Source: Epiperipatus broadwayi (Eukaryota; Onychophora; Udeonychophora; Euonychophora; Peripatidae). Taken from it: a DNA stretch of 64,000 nt. Below, in pieces: positions 11,831 through 21,954 of the stretch (positions are counted from its first letter, which is position 1; each line of letters begins with the position of its first letter). Below the pieces are notes generated by a model. The model did no database searches, was not told the DNA's origin, and worked only from the letters and a program-made list of their open reading frames with translations. The translations under genes were made by a program, and so were the position numbers. The DNA lies in NCBI GenBank assembly GCA_028023455.1, contig JAQFVV010012402.1, positions 16,620,935-16,684,934 of the forward strand, given 5' to 3'.

Positions 11831-12330
11831 ACCCCAATGGTAACTAACCTCGTCACGTGGTTGGGGATGGAAAGGCTATGACCTCACGCCGATACTGCAA
11901 ACATGACAACTCCTAAAAAGCATCGACCCGATGTTTGGCCGCCCCTCTTGTTTATGTTTCTCAGCGATCATCCTCTTATAAAAGCCGAATCTCTTCATAG
12001 CTTGGCAGCATCCAAACTATCGCAGGTCAATTTAATGATTAGTATAAGTACCTATGCTTGGTCTATTTCCACTCCTCCACATCTGCTACTCTATTAATAG
12101 ATTATTGGTATTTATAAATAATCAAAGAAATAGTGATTGCTAAGTTGGCCAGTGCACTCCTCATTAGGACTCCGCATTGTCATCTCACAACATTTGCAAC
12201 TTAAATGTGAGGCATGAGATGTGATCGATTGATATCCGGGTAGAATTAAATTACAAATCAATTAATTAAGTGTTTAATAAAATAATTTGCCAATATCTAT
12301 TTCTGTGTTGCGTGTCTGCTTAATTTTATA
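11831..12330 (+). promoter_or_regulatory. Promoter-like or LTR-like island with TATA box
   Basis: A less AT-rich island contains CTTATAAAAGCCG (TATA box near 11977-11983) with an initiator-like TCATAG about 15-25 bp further on, and a polyadenylation-like AATAAA near 12277. This TATA-then-AATAAA layout at a spacing of about 300 bp recalls an LTR, but I could not find matching TG...CA ends or a target duplication. A host promoter is equally possible. Confidence 0.3.
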
Positions 12331-15300
12331 GAAATAATCTAATGTCTCATTTCATTATCAACTATTATTAAGTATATAGCAGTAGCCCTTAACCTTAGTC
12401 ATAATTTAGTTAGTTTTTTGATCTTCCTCACCACTGGGCCTGGAAAGATATTGCTATTATTATAGTAGATGTGTTGTCATGTGGGTTGTGTTTTGAATGA
12501 AATGACTATGTTTGAACATGGTACAGTAGGACCTGAACCCGCCTATTGCGCTGCTTTTCGAACATGGTGGAAGAATTTTGCAACATGTTAACAAGGCATA
12601 CGAGTTCTTACCATTACAATATATATTACAAATGTTTTGTTTATCAAAAATTCTTAACTATGCAGACATTTTATAACATTGTTGATTTATTAATGTATTA
12701 TTTTTATGAATGTTGTCTGTTAAGATACAGAGAAATACAGCTGTATTGATCTCTAAATTATATAATGTAACAACAAATAAATAAATGTATAAAAATCGAT
12801 ATATATTTGATCAAGCTCATTGTATTCGAAAACTTTTAAAACTGTCTTGAAATGAATTTATATCTTTGTTGTTGTTTTTTAAATAATGTTGTTTGGGAAT
12901 TATTTTACAATGATACTTGTATATAGGATGGTGGTCAGAAAAGTAATTATTATATGAAATCCTAGGTGTTTAAAGATATGTTTAAAGGCTCTTATGTCAG
13001 CTGTATTGTCACACTTTGAATTTATTAAATATACAGGCAGCAAAGGGATGTATATTATTTTCCATAGACAGTTTCATTCTGTTATAGTCAATAAGAGTTA
13101 GAATAGACCCATGACATGAATTTTAGGTGCCTGATAAATACGGGCCTATTATTATTATTATTGTTTTGCACTGTATCCATATTTTCTTACTCATTTGAGT
13201 TATCTTTATTATTCCATTCCATACCCTACACTTTAATCACTATCTGTCAGTACAAGAATCATATCATAGAGGATAGTTTTATAAGATGTTAAAGTAATAG
13301 CTAAACTGTTAGAAGTTGATAGTTTATGTGAAGGAAAGATGCAACATATAAAGATTTTTATCTCAAATGATATTGAAATATTTGATGCTTGACATAGTAT
13401 ATCAAATAGGAGAGGAATGATTAATATTCCCACAAGTATTGGAGATCATTTAGCTCAAAATAAATGCATATTTGAATTGGAATGAAAGCAAGAATAATGA
13501 AAAATGATTTGAATGCTATGATGAATGTAAAAATATAAAAATACAAGGAAATACAAAAACCAAGCAATATAATTTATTAAGTTTTTGTTTTAATTTTGCT
13601 ATAAAAAAAGAGAAAAATTATATTTGAAATATTTTTTCTTACAAATAGTTAATTTGAAGGGAAGTATTCATATTTTTTCTTTTTTAAAATTTTTGATATT
13701 TTGTGGAACTGCAAATGAAATATTTTAATAATTTTGAAAATATCTTATTATTTATTGAGTTTAGATAGGGGTATTTTAGGTCTAAATTTATATTTAAGAA
13801 CTACAAAATAATCAATATAATTTTGATAGTATAAATGTATCATTAAGTTTTTTATTAAAAATTGGGAGATTTTAATTATTTGCCATTACAAAAACAATAG
13901 AACATTAATTTTTTATCAAACATGGATAATATATTGTCACTATTGTTGTAAAGGTTATTTTATTTGAAGTGGCTGGAGTGAAGGCTATCTTATTTATTTT
14001 TTGTTATTTACTTGTAAAATTTGTACTATAAATATTTTAATTTTAGATATTGCCCATTTTGTTATGTTACTGTTTTTTTCTTTTGTAAATATTTTTAGTT
14101 TATAACTTTATTGTATACTTATAAAGTTGTTTAATCATAATCAATTGTTAAATGTTTTTTTAAAATTAATATCCTAGTTTAGTTTTGTCTGTTATTCATG
14201 ACTATTCATTCCATATGCATGATCCATAGAAATTAATAATTTCAAACATTATTTGCACATGATTCATAGATTGTTTAAAATATTATTGGTAATATATTTC
14301 ATTGAGTAATAAAGTATATTATTAATATTAATGTTGTTGAAGATATGAGCATTGGTGATTATATAAAATGATCCAACATGAATTTGAGATACTAGATCTT
14401 GCCACTATATTAAAATGTTATATTTTAAGAATGCCACATAAAATAAATGAAGATTGTACAATGTTTACTTAGAATCTTATTATGTATGTTTTATTGCTAA
14501 ACACTGATTATTAAATAGATTTCATGTTAAGAGGTATTAAGTTATCTTATTTGCTTATTATTGTTGTAAGGGTAGTTTGTTATCATGTAAAATCCCTCAG
14601 CATATTTAACTACAGGGTCTTAATTAATTTATTTTATTATAAGTGTCGGAAATGAACCTGAGATTATTTTTAAAAGAATTGTAAAATTTTTATTAAAAGA
14701 TGATGAGTAAAATATTATTAGTTGTTTAATTTTCAATTAATATTTTTTAGTAAAGGAGTAGTAGTAAATTTATAAATCTTTTATGTTAGAATTATTATGT
14801 GTTTAAAGACATGAGAGTATTACATGGTAGTTTTGTTATTTGAATTTGGTGGGGGGGGGGGGTAATATTCTTGTGCCATTGAGAATGTATCTTTAGGAAT
14901 GTAACCTCAATGTTTAAGCCATTGTACCTTGCTGAATGTCTCATGTGAAAGTTTTATAATTTTATTTATTTTTATTGGAACCATATTTATTTATAAGAAT
15001 GAGTTAGTTATAAATTAAATTTATTAGTAAAATAAAGGAATTGAGTATTCTAGTTAGAACTCTAATTATCTGTTGTGAACTTAAATATTATTATATTTTA
15101 ATTTAATGAGTTTCTTATAGTTAATTATTAGAAAATATTAATTTTATAAGATACTATATGTTAGTAGTGTATCTTGAGCTAGTCTATTATTGTCTTAAGT
15201 AGTCATAGTTTATGTAACTTGACTATAGTTTACCATAGTTAGATCCTAGTTACCTGGATTCTTTAGATTAATTTTTTTTTTAGGCGAGGATACAATAACC

Positions 15301-15357
15301 TTATGAAATAACACTATAACCTAACTCGGCCTAAAATAAATAAAATACATATCCTAC
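12331..15357. other. Unannotated AT-rich stretch
   Basis: No convincing gene or element was found. It holds a short ATT microsatellite near 13148-13163 and a run of 12 or more G at about 14849-14862. All ORFs are short and lack domain signals. Confidence 0.4.
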
Positions 15358-15975
15358 TGTTATAGTCCTCCCTTCTCTCAGAAATGGACTATTCCAAACG
15401 CCTCCTTATCTGATCGGATTAAGCATTGTCTGCCACAGGCCAATAGGCTGGTGTATAGATAAAAACATAGCCAATGATTATTACAAGCCAATAAGCAATG
15501 ATGCTTTCTGAATCTGAAGGTTTTCAATAAGGTCAGGGATCTGGCTATAAATAGTCAGCCTTTTGTGAGAATCAGAGAAGAATGTCTGTCTAATCTGAAA
15601 GACTTCGCATTCTCTCAGGGAAGCTCTGCTAACCTGAACAGCAGCAAGTATTCCCATTGATAGCTCTACGCTATTTAGTCTATCAGCTAGGCAAGTCCCA
15701 CAGGGACTGGATGCTGCTACAACTACTTTCGGCTCAAGGCAAGCTGTCTTATACAGCTGAAAGTCATACACCCTACCCATGAGGCAAGCTATCAGGTGTA
15801 GCTGGAAGCGGTAGGCAGAACCCAGAGTTTACATTAAGCAACAATATTCAACATTGTAAATATTCTCTTGTATATATATAGTATATATTTGTAGATATAA
15901 TAAATATATTAATTGTAATACTTGTCTTAGTATTATTTCTGTAAGTTGGGTCTGTAATCAAGACCAAATATAACA
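15358..15975 (+). mobile_element. LTR of a retrotransposon (5' LTR), 618 bp
   Basis: The sequence starts TGTTATAG and ends TATAACA, a perfect 7-bp inverted terminal match with the TG...CA of LTRs. Inside are a TATA box, GGCTATAAATAGTC (near 15543-15556), and a polyadenylation-type AATAAAT near 15899. Four bases after the end comes TGGCATTCAGAC, a plausible tRNA primer-binding site. A short gag-like start follows. The matching 3' LTR is not in the window, so the target duplication cannot be tested. The antisense 99-codon ORF at 15481-15780 is a shadow within the LTR. Confidence 0.7.
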
Positions 15976-15979
15976 GATT

Positions 15980-15997
15980 TGGCATTCAGACAAAAGG
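15980..15997 (+). other. Putative primer-binding site
   Basis: TGGCATTCAGACAAAAGG begins with the TGG expected for pairing to a tRNA CCA end and lies four bases after the LTR. Which tRNA would pair was not determined. Confidence 0.5.
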
Positions 15998-16010
15998 CTT
16001 CCTCCCCCCC

Positions 16011-16076
16011 ATGGCTGGAAAGATAGAAAAGTTAAGACAAAATCAAAGTAGACAAATACAAAGAGATGAGAGTTAG
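16011..16076 (+). pseudogene. Possible gag start, truncated
   Basis: After the primer-binding site and a C-rich leader, an ATG opens a 21-codon frame beginning MAGKIEKLRQNQSRQ, basic and glutamine-rich, and ending in TAG. The position suits the beginning of gag. The rest of the element is missing, apparently lost by deletion soon after. Confidence 0.3.
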
Positions 16077-16079
16077 CAA

Positions 16080-16854
16080 AATTAGTATTAAAAAAAATCA
16101 ATTTATTAAATACATTTTAAAACTGCTAAAGAATTACTGTCTTATAGAGATCCTCATCTTGGGTGAAATTTATATTTGGTGTAACATTAAAAAGGTTAAC
16201 ATAATAAGATTGTTGCAAATATAAATGGGATTTAAATTTGAACAGGTTATCACGAGATCAACATGAGATCAGAAAGGTGCTTTAAGTATCTTGCTAAAAC
16301 AAGAAAAGTTGTTTATAATATATATAATGAGAGGATGGATTATGATTTTTTTACTAGATAATTGCAGTTTAATTACATGTATTTCTACAGTACAGCCATT
16401 AATATTATATATGTATCTTGTGGTGCAATATTTTGTTTCACAAGGTATTTTAACATCCTGGCAGAAATTAAGTAGTTGATGAAAACTGACCTGTTAAATT
16501 ACATCACCATTAATTATTGTAGATCTAATACTTATTTTTTCTGTTTCACAAGATAATATCAATTGGATAGAAATAGTTCTCACCTTGGAAGTAAAATGTT
16601 ATGTCATATTGGTGTGGACTAATTAATCATAACAAAGTGCAAAGTAGAGATGAAAGCTATTGAGACTGTGTTTAGGTTGATTCAATACATTCTACTTCAA
16701 AACTACTTAAAAAAATCACTATATCATAAGATGCTGTAATTTGTTGTAAGTGGCCCAGTATTTGTGAAATTCATGGTAGTTTTATATATCAAAAAGTTAC
16801 ACTCAATAGAAAGTATTTGAAATGCAGGCACTCTTCATAAATCTGGAACCTAAC
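16080..16854. other. Non-coding stretch
   Basis: No gene or known repeat was recognised. The piece at about 16805-16860 is the inverse of 17360-17415, showing that the SINE/MITE cluster that follows is embedded in a larger inverted arrangement. Confidence 0.45.
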
Positions 16855-17184
16855 TGTAAATATAAAGATTTGAATTCAGATTTTCAAGCACCCTGACTAT
16901 CCACACTATCTCATACCAGTGATACACATGATAACACACATGTAGAACAGTGAAATAATCACTAATACACATATTTTGTGCTGAACCAACACTCGTCAGT
17001 TGGTCCAGATTATCATCTCACACATATTTATAATCAGTGCTCAGTTTTATATTAAGATAGCAAACCCTCATACTATAGTGGACAAGGTTCAATTTACTAC
17101 ATGTTTGTGGTCATGTGTATCAGTGGCATGATAGTGTGGCTAGATAAGGTGCTTGAAAGTCTGAATTCAAATCCCTATATTTAC
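16855..17184. repeat. Inverted-repeat element with tRNA-like boxes in its ends
   Basis: Arms of about 90 bp (16855-16947 and 17097-17184) are inverted copies. Each arm, read inward to outward, contains GGTGCTTGAAAGTCTGAATT followed by a CAAATCCC-type B box, with an A-box-like TGGCTAGATAAGG upstream in the right arm. The central part carries GTCAGTTGGTCCAGATTATC, shared with the palindrome at 6065-6638. It is therefore both MITE-like (long terminal inverted repeats) and SINE-like (pol III-type promoter boxes). Confidence 0.65.
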
Positions 17185-17576
17185 AATTAGATTCCATAAT
17201 AACCTGTATATTTATACTTTATGTTTGTCCAATATAATAATAAATCATGCTTTCACACTTCCAACGTAAAAGTATAACAAATTGATAATTACATTTAATG
17301 GCTAAGAGCTTTCAAGATGTACTGCTCATATTCATAGCCAGTTATGATCCTTTCTTTGAAATTATTAAATTAGATTCCATGTATATGAAGAGTGCCTGTA
17401 TTTCAAGTTTTTACACATCAAGCCTGCATCTTACCCATTCCTCTTTTATGTATTTAGATGGATAAGATTCTATACATGAGGAGTCAGAATGACTTGAGGT
17501 CTCTTGGCATGGCAATATTTGCATCAGCATGAGATGTGAGCTTTCCATTATCAGATTTATATGGTATAAATAGCTG

Positions 17577-17818
17577 AAGAGTTGGAGTGTATTGAAATCT
17601 GTCCATTGCTATTTTAATATAAAACTGAGCACTGATTATATATGTGTGTGGTAGATGATAATCTGGACAAACTGATAAGTGCTGGTTCAGCATGAAATAC
17701 ATATATTGGTGATTATTTCTTTTCTACATGTGTGTGATCATGTGCATCAGTAGTATGAGATAGTATGGATAGTTGAAAGGTGATTGAAATTCTGACTTCA
17801 AATCCCCTATATTTACTT
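17577..17818 (+). repeat. Half element of the tRNA-headed inverted-repeat family
   Basis: This copy is the inverse of much of the 16855-17184 element. It runs from a segment resembling CTGAGCACTGATTATATATG through CAGCATGAAATACATATA to an end with TTCAAATCCCC as B box. The opposite arm is missing or lies in the adjacent copy. Confidence 0.6.
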
Positions 17819-18070
17819 AATAGAAAGGGCAATTTAAATATAAATAAATTCACATGAGTTATGTTTATGAACATCAATACTAAACTATGAATATTGGTGT
17901 GGAAATCCAATTATTTCAAATATTTAGCTCACATAATGAACAAAGGTTGTTTGTGAAGTACTTGTATGAATTAGTGAGAATTAATCTGGAGCTTTTATAT
18001 TAATGCATAATATTTAGAAATGCATTAAATATATATATATAACAAAAAAGTATTATTTGAATATATTTCC

Positions 18071-18172
18071 ATGACATAAAACTGTGCATGCTCAAATAGG
18101 AATTATTTAAATATATAACAGATGACATAAAACTGTGCATGCTCAAATAGGAATTATTTAAATATATAACAG
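18071..18172. repeat. Tandem duplication, two 51-bp units
   Basis: Units 18071-18121 and 18122-18172 are identical over the 51 bp as read, both starting ATGACATAAAACTGTGCATG. Perfect identity suggests a recent event. Confidence 0.9.
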
Positions 18173-18294
18173 ATGCAAGTGAAGTGTATTGCAATTATTT
18201 GTTATATGTTTATTTGGGGATTTTAACAATAAACTAACATCTAGCTAAAATATTAAAATATAAAATGACAAAAATAAAAATGTAATAAAATGAT

Positions 18295-18521
18295 GTAAAT
18301 AGAGGGATTTGAACTCAGGATTTTTCAGTCGATTAATGTTCCACTCTATCCTAAGCAACTAATGCAAATGATTACACGCATGTGAAAAAGATACATGATC
18401 CCCAATATATATATTTTGTGCAGAACCAATCTCCCATTCATTTATACAATCAGTGCTCAGTTTATATTAAGATAGGAATTTCTCAAACTTTAATGGGTAG
18501 GCTTCAATCTTCTCACCTTTA
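18295..18521 (-). repeat. Half element of the tRNA-headed inverted-repeat family
   Basis: Read on the minus strand it ends with GAGTTCAAATCCCTC as B box. The rest shares GTGCTCAG, ATATTAAGATAG and the ACTTTAATGGGTAGGC segment with 6065-6638. Divergence from the other copies is considerable. Confidence 0.55.
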
Positions 18522-18925
18522 AAATCTATGCAAGAATGCAAAAGTTGACTATTTTTTACAACATGATACACCATAGCTATGACATCTCTATCAGAAAACA
18601 ATTTGCAGAATCATTAAAATTAATCTCAACCAAATTAAATGAATAATTAATTACTGTAAAACTTAATAATCATAAAATTTCTCAGTTTGACTATTCATAA
18701 ACAGTTAAGGGTACTGATATTTGTGGCCTTCTGGTGGTATTGCCAGTTTTCGCCTATAACTATAGTTAAGTAAATGTTTCATGGGAGATTTTTTAAAAAT
18801 ATATTATTTAAATCTCATATAGAAATAACTAAATTATTAAATTGTTTTAGATGAAGCACAAATTACATTATCTTAAAAAAATGTATTTATTTACATGAAA
18901 AAGCATATAAAAGAATATTGGTAAG
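18522..18925. other. Non-coding stretch
   Basis: AT-rich, with no recognised gene or repeat; it ends at the 3' terminus of RTE copy B. Confidence 0.5.
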
Positions 18926-20788
18926 TCATCATCATCATCAACCATTATCAATCCACTGCAGGATGGTCTCTCCAAGTTTAATCCATCCTCTCCAATCTGT
19001 AGCTTCTCTTCTCCTCATCATCCCTGCACACTTTCTTATTTCATCCATCCATCTCACATGTGGTCTCTTTCTGGGTCTTTTACAATCTCTTGAAATCTAG
19101 TTTAAAATTTCAATTGTCCATCTATTATCATCTCTTCTAGCAATATGTCCAGCCTAAATCCACTTCAATCTTTTAATTTTTTCAATGAGGTCACTAATAC
19201 CTGTTTGTTCTCTTACCTATACATTGCGTTTTCGATCTCTTCTTGTTACTCCCAACATACCTCTCTCCATACATCTTTGAATGGTCTGAAGTCTGTATCG
19301 CTCTTCTATTAAGTGTCCAAGTCTCAGATCCATAAGTAAAAACTGGTAAAACATATTTGTTAAAAACCTTCCTTTTCACACACATAGGCATATTTCCTTT
19401 TAGTATCAAGTTATTTCTACCAAAAGCACTCCAACCAAGTTTAATTCTGATTTTCTCCATTATGTTTCCATCTGTATTAATAATCTAACCGAGGTATTTG
19501 TAACTCTTAACTTCTTCTAATTCATCATAAACAATCTTAATTTTCATATTTTGAGTAAATCGATTAAACATTACTTTAGTCTTTTTAATATTTATCTTTA
19601 GTCCTACTTTCATCTGATAACCCCTGCAACTCTGAAGCATTATTTGCAAAAAAAACTACACCATCTGCAAAATCTAAATGACTTAAATAATCTCCATTTA
19701 CTTTCACTCTTTTAGTTTCCCATTTTAATCCACAAAATACTTCTTGCACCACTGCTGTAAAAAGTTTTGAAGATATAGAGTCACCTTGTCTTACACCTTT
19801 CTCAATGTTGACTTTCCCAGTATCATTATGTAATCTAATTGTTGCTGTTGCATTTTTATAAATATTCTTTAAAATATGACAATATCCTGAATCTATATAC
19901 CTTGATGATCCAATGCTTTAATCATTGAAGAAATGTTTATAGAATCAAATGCCTTTTCATAATCTACAAATCCGAAACATAATGACAACTCATATTCATT
20001 TGTCCTTTCTATAACTTCTCTTAATACCTGGATATGATCTCCTGTACTAAAACCACTTTTAAATCCAGCTTGTTCTCTTGGTTGGTGGAAATCCAATGTT
20101 CTCTGTAGACGAGTTGTAATTATCTTGGTAAAATTTTTTATATAAAACTGATAAAAGGATGATAGGTCTTTAATTTCTAATATCTTCTTTATCACCTTTT
20201 TTAAATATTAATATTATTACTGCATTCTTTCAATTATCCAGTACATCTTTATCATTTAGACATTTGGTATATAACTTTGCTAAAAAAATTTCTATTTCTT
20301 CACCTGTTTCTTTTAATATATCAATTATAATTCCTTCATTACCTGGAGCCTTTCCTTTCTTCATACATTTAATTGCATGTCTCACTTCTTCATTTAAAAT
20401 TCTGGGCAATTCACAAGATGTAATAGATATAGGAGGATAATTGTTCTTTATTACTATATAATTCTTGATAAAAATCTTCTACCAATTTCATGATGTCATC
20501 TCTCTTTTTAGTAATAATACCATTTTTTTTTCTTATTGCAGAGATAAATTTTCTACCAATACCAAAATGTTGTTTAAAATTCTTGAGACTTTTATTCTCT
20601 TCTACAGATTTCTTTGCTAGTTCAGTTATACTTTCTTATATCATTTTCAACTCTTTTCCGCACCGTTTTACAAAATTCGAGATATTCAATTCTTTTTAAT
20701 GCATCATTTTTGTATATTTTCATATTCCTTCTTTTCTTCATAAATTCTCTAGTCTCAGTAAAAATTTTATTAGTCAATTGCTGCTTTT
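18926..20788 (-). pseudogene. RTE copy B reverse transcriptase and 3' region
   Basis: Minus-strand pieces encode LDFHQPREQAGFKSGFSTGD (about 20095-20036), FVDYEKAFDSINISSMIKAL, the catalytic box LDFADGVVFFANN (about 19680-19640), then the thumb and connection with GWSAFGRNNLILKGNMPMC (about 19440-19385) and YGSETWTLNRRAIQTSDHSK. In the catalytic box the second Asp of FADD is Gly, which would abolish polymerase activity. Frameshifts occur around 20200 and 19890. The plus-strand ORFs at 20490-20892 are antisense shadows. Confidence 0.85.
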
Positions 20789-20793
20789 TCCTA

Positions 20794-21378
20794 TGCTGTG
20801 TACAGCCACTCACTCGGCTTAACCATCAGGTAAATAGACAGCAGAAACCAAATGATTATACAAATAGTTTAATAGAATTAACAGTCGGATAAATAATAGT
20901 ACATATGTATGTAGTTATAAGACAATTAAGTTAACTTACGAACGCTGGCCATGAAGGCATACAAAAAACATAATCTAGACCGGTGTGGCCTGCAAAGTTC
21001 CTAGGTCCACTTTTTAACCTTCAGTGGTGGAATTCACTGGGTTTGTTCCGTTGCTAAGTTAAACTCTTGACCTTCGTGTGCATTCAATGAGTTCTCCGCT
21101 ACAAGTGCTGCTTAGTTGTTTTTTGTTCCTTCTTTTTTCTTGTTAAGGAATGTTTCAGAAACCAATTAATTTTCAGCTATTGTCTACTTTTAGTAATCAG
21201 CACTTTTAATCTAGCTGCTTAATTAGTTTCTGATCTGAAGCTTATCTTTAATAGCGTACCAAATTTAATTACAAAATTCCTGTCTATTTCTTTTAATAAA
21301 ACTTATTTTAATAAAACATTAATTATTATATACGTATAATTTTCTTTTAACAAAACATTATTATACACGTATATAGCA
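20794..21378. mobile_element. Solo LTR, 585 bp, with 5-bp target duplication TCCTA
   Basis: The insert starts TGCTGTGTAC and ends GTATATAGCA, a TG...CA inverted end with two mismatches. It is flanked by TCCTA at 20789-20793 and 21379-21383. Removing the insert and one TCCTA restores RTE sequence of the same length as the intact site in copy A (around 2805-2825), proving an insertion. A 5-bp duplication with TG...CA ends fits a solo LTR left by recombination. It is not similar to the other LTRs here. Confidence 0.85.
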
Positions 21379-21383
21379 TCCTA

Positions 21384-21950
21384 CCAGCTATCTTTGTTGC
21401 AGTTTTTAAAAGTATATCAGTTATTTTCATATTAATTTCATTCAAATCTGAATCATGCTCAAAATCTACTAATACTTGAAACCGATTTGTAAGTTCTAAT
21501 TTAAATTCATTAGAATGTTTCTGAAGATTAGGAATATCAACTGTATATATTATTTTTCTTAATAATTTTTGTCTCTCTAGTTTTACATTAACACGTAACT
21601 TACACCTTACTAATCGATGATCACTTCCTGTGTTAAATTTATTAAGAACATTGCAATCTTGAAATATGTATTTCCTGTTAGTCAAAATATAATCCAATTC
21701 TGCTGTATCTTCATTTGGATGCTTCCATGTCGATTTTCTTTTAACATTTTTCTCAAAAAAAGAATTCATAATATAAAATTTTTCTTATTCAGCAAACTCA
21801 AGAAGTCTATGTCCTCTCTCATTTCTATTACCATAAGCAAAATTACCTGCAGCACTTTCATCTTTAATTTGTTTACCAATTCTAGCATTAAAGTCTTCCA
21901 TAACAATTTTAAAATGTTGTTTACTCTAATCAAAAGCCTTTTGTACATCC
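21384..21950 (-). pseudogene. RTE copy B endonuclease, C-terminal part
   Basis: The minus strand encodes KIVMEDFNARIGKQIKDES, a stretch ending in LDYILTNRKYIFQDC, and GSDHRLVRCKLRV, which are the late endonuclease motifs including the catalytic SDH. At least one frameshift lies near 21770-21790. The upstream half of the domain is displaced to 26861-27358 by the LTR element. Confidence 0.82.
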
Positions 21951-21954
21951 ATAT

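Noticed and set aside
11903-12097. 64-codon ORF in the TATA-containing island
   Set aside because: It spans the TATA box and probable start site, so it is unlikely to be translated; no domain seen.
15481-15780. 99-codon minus-strand ORF
   Set aside because: It lies wholly within the 618-bp LTR, antisense to its TATA box, and has no domain.
20490-20892. Plus-strand ORFs of 69 and 92 codons
   Set aside because: They are antisense to the decayed RT of RTE copy B and run into the solo LTR.
20793-21379. Insertion in RTE copy B read as a TIR element with a 3-bp CCT duplication
   Set aside because: Shifting the boundary by one base gives TG...CA ends and a full 5-bp TCCTA duplication, which explains the data better as a solo LTR.
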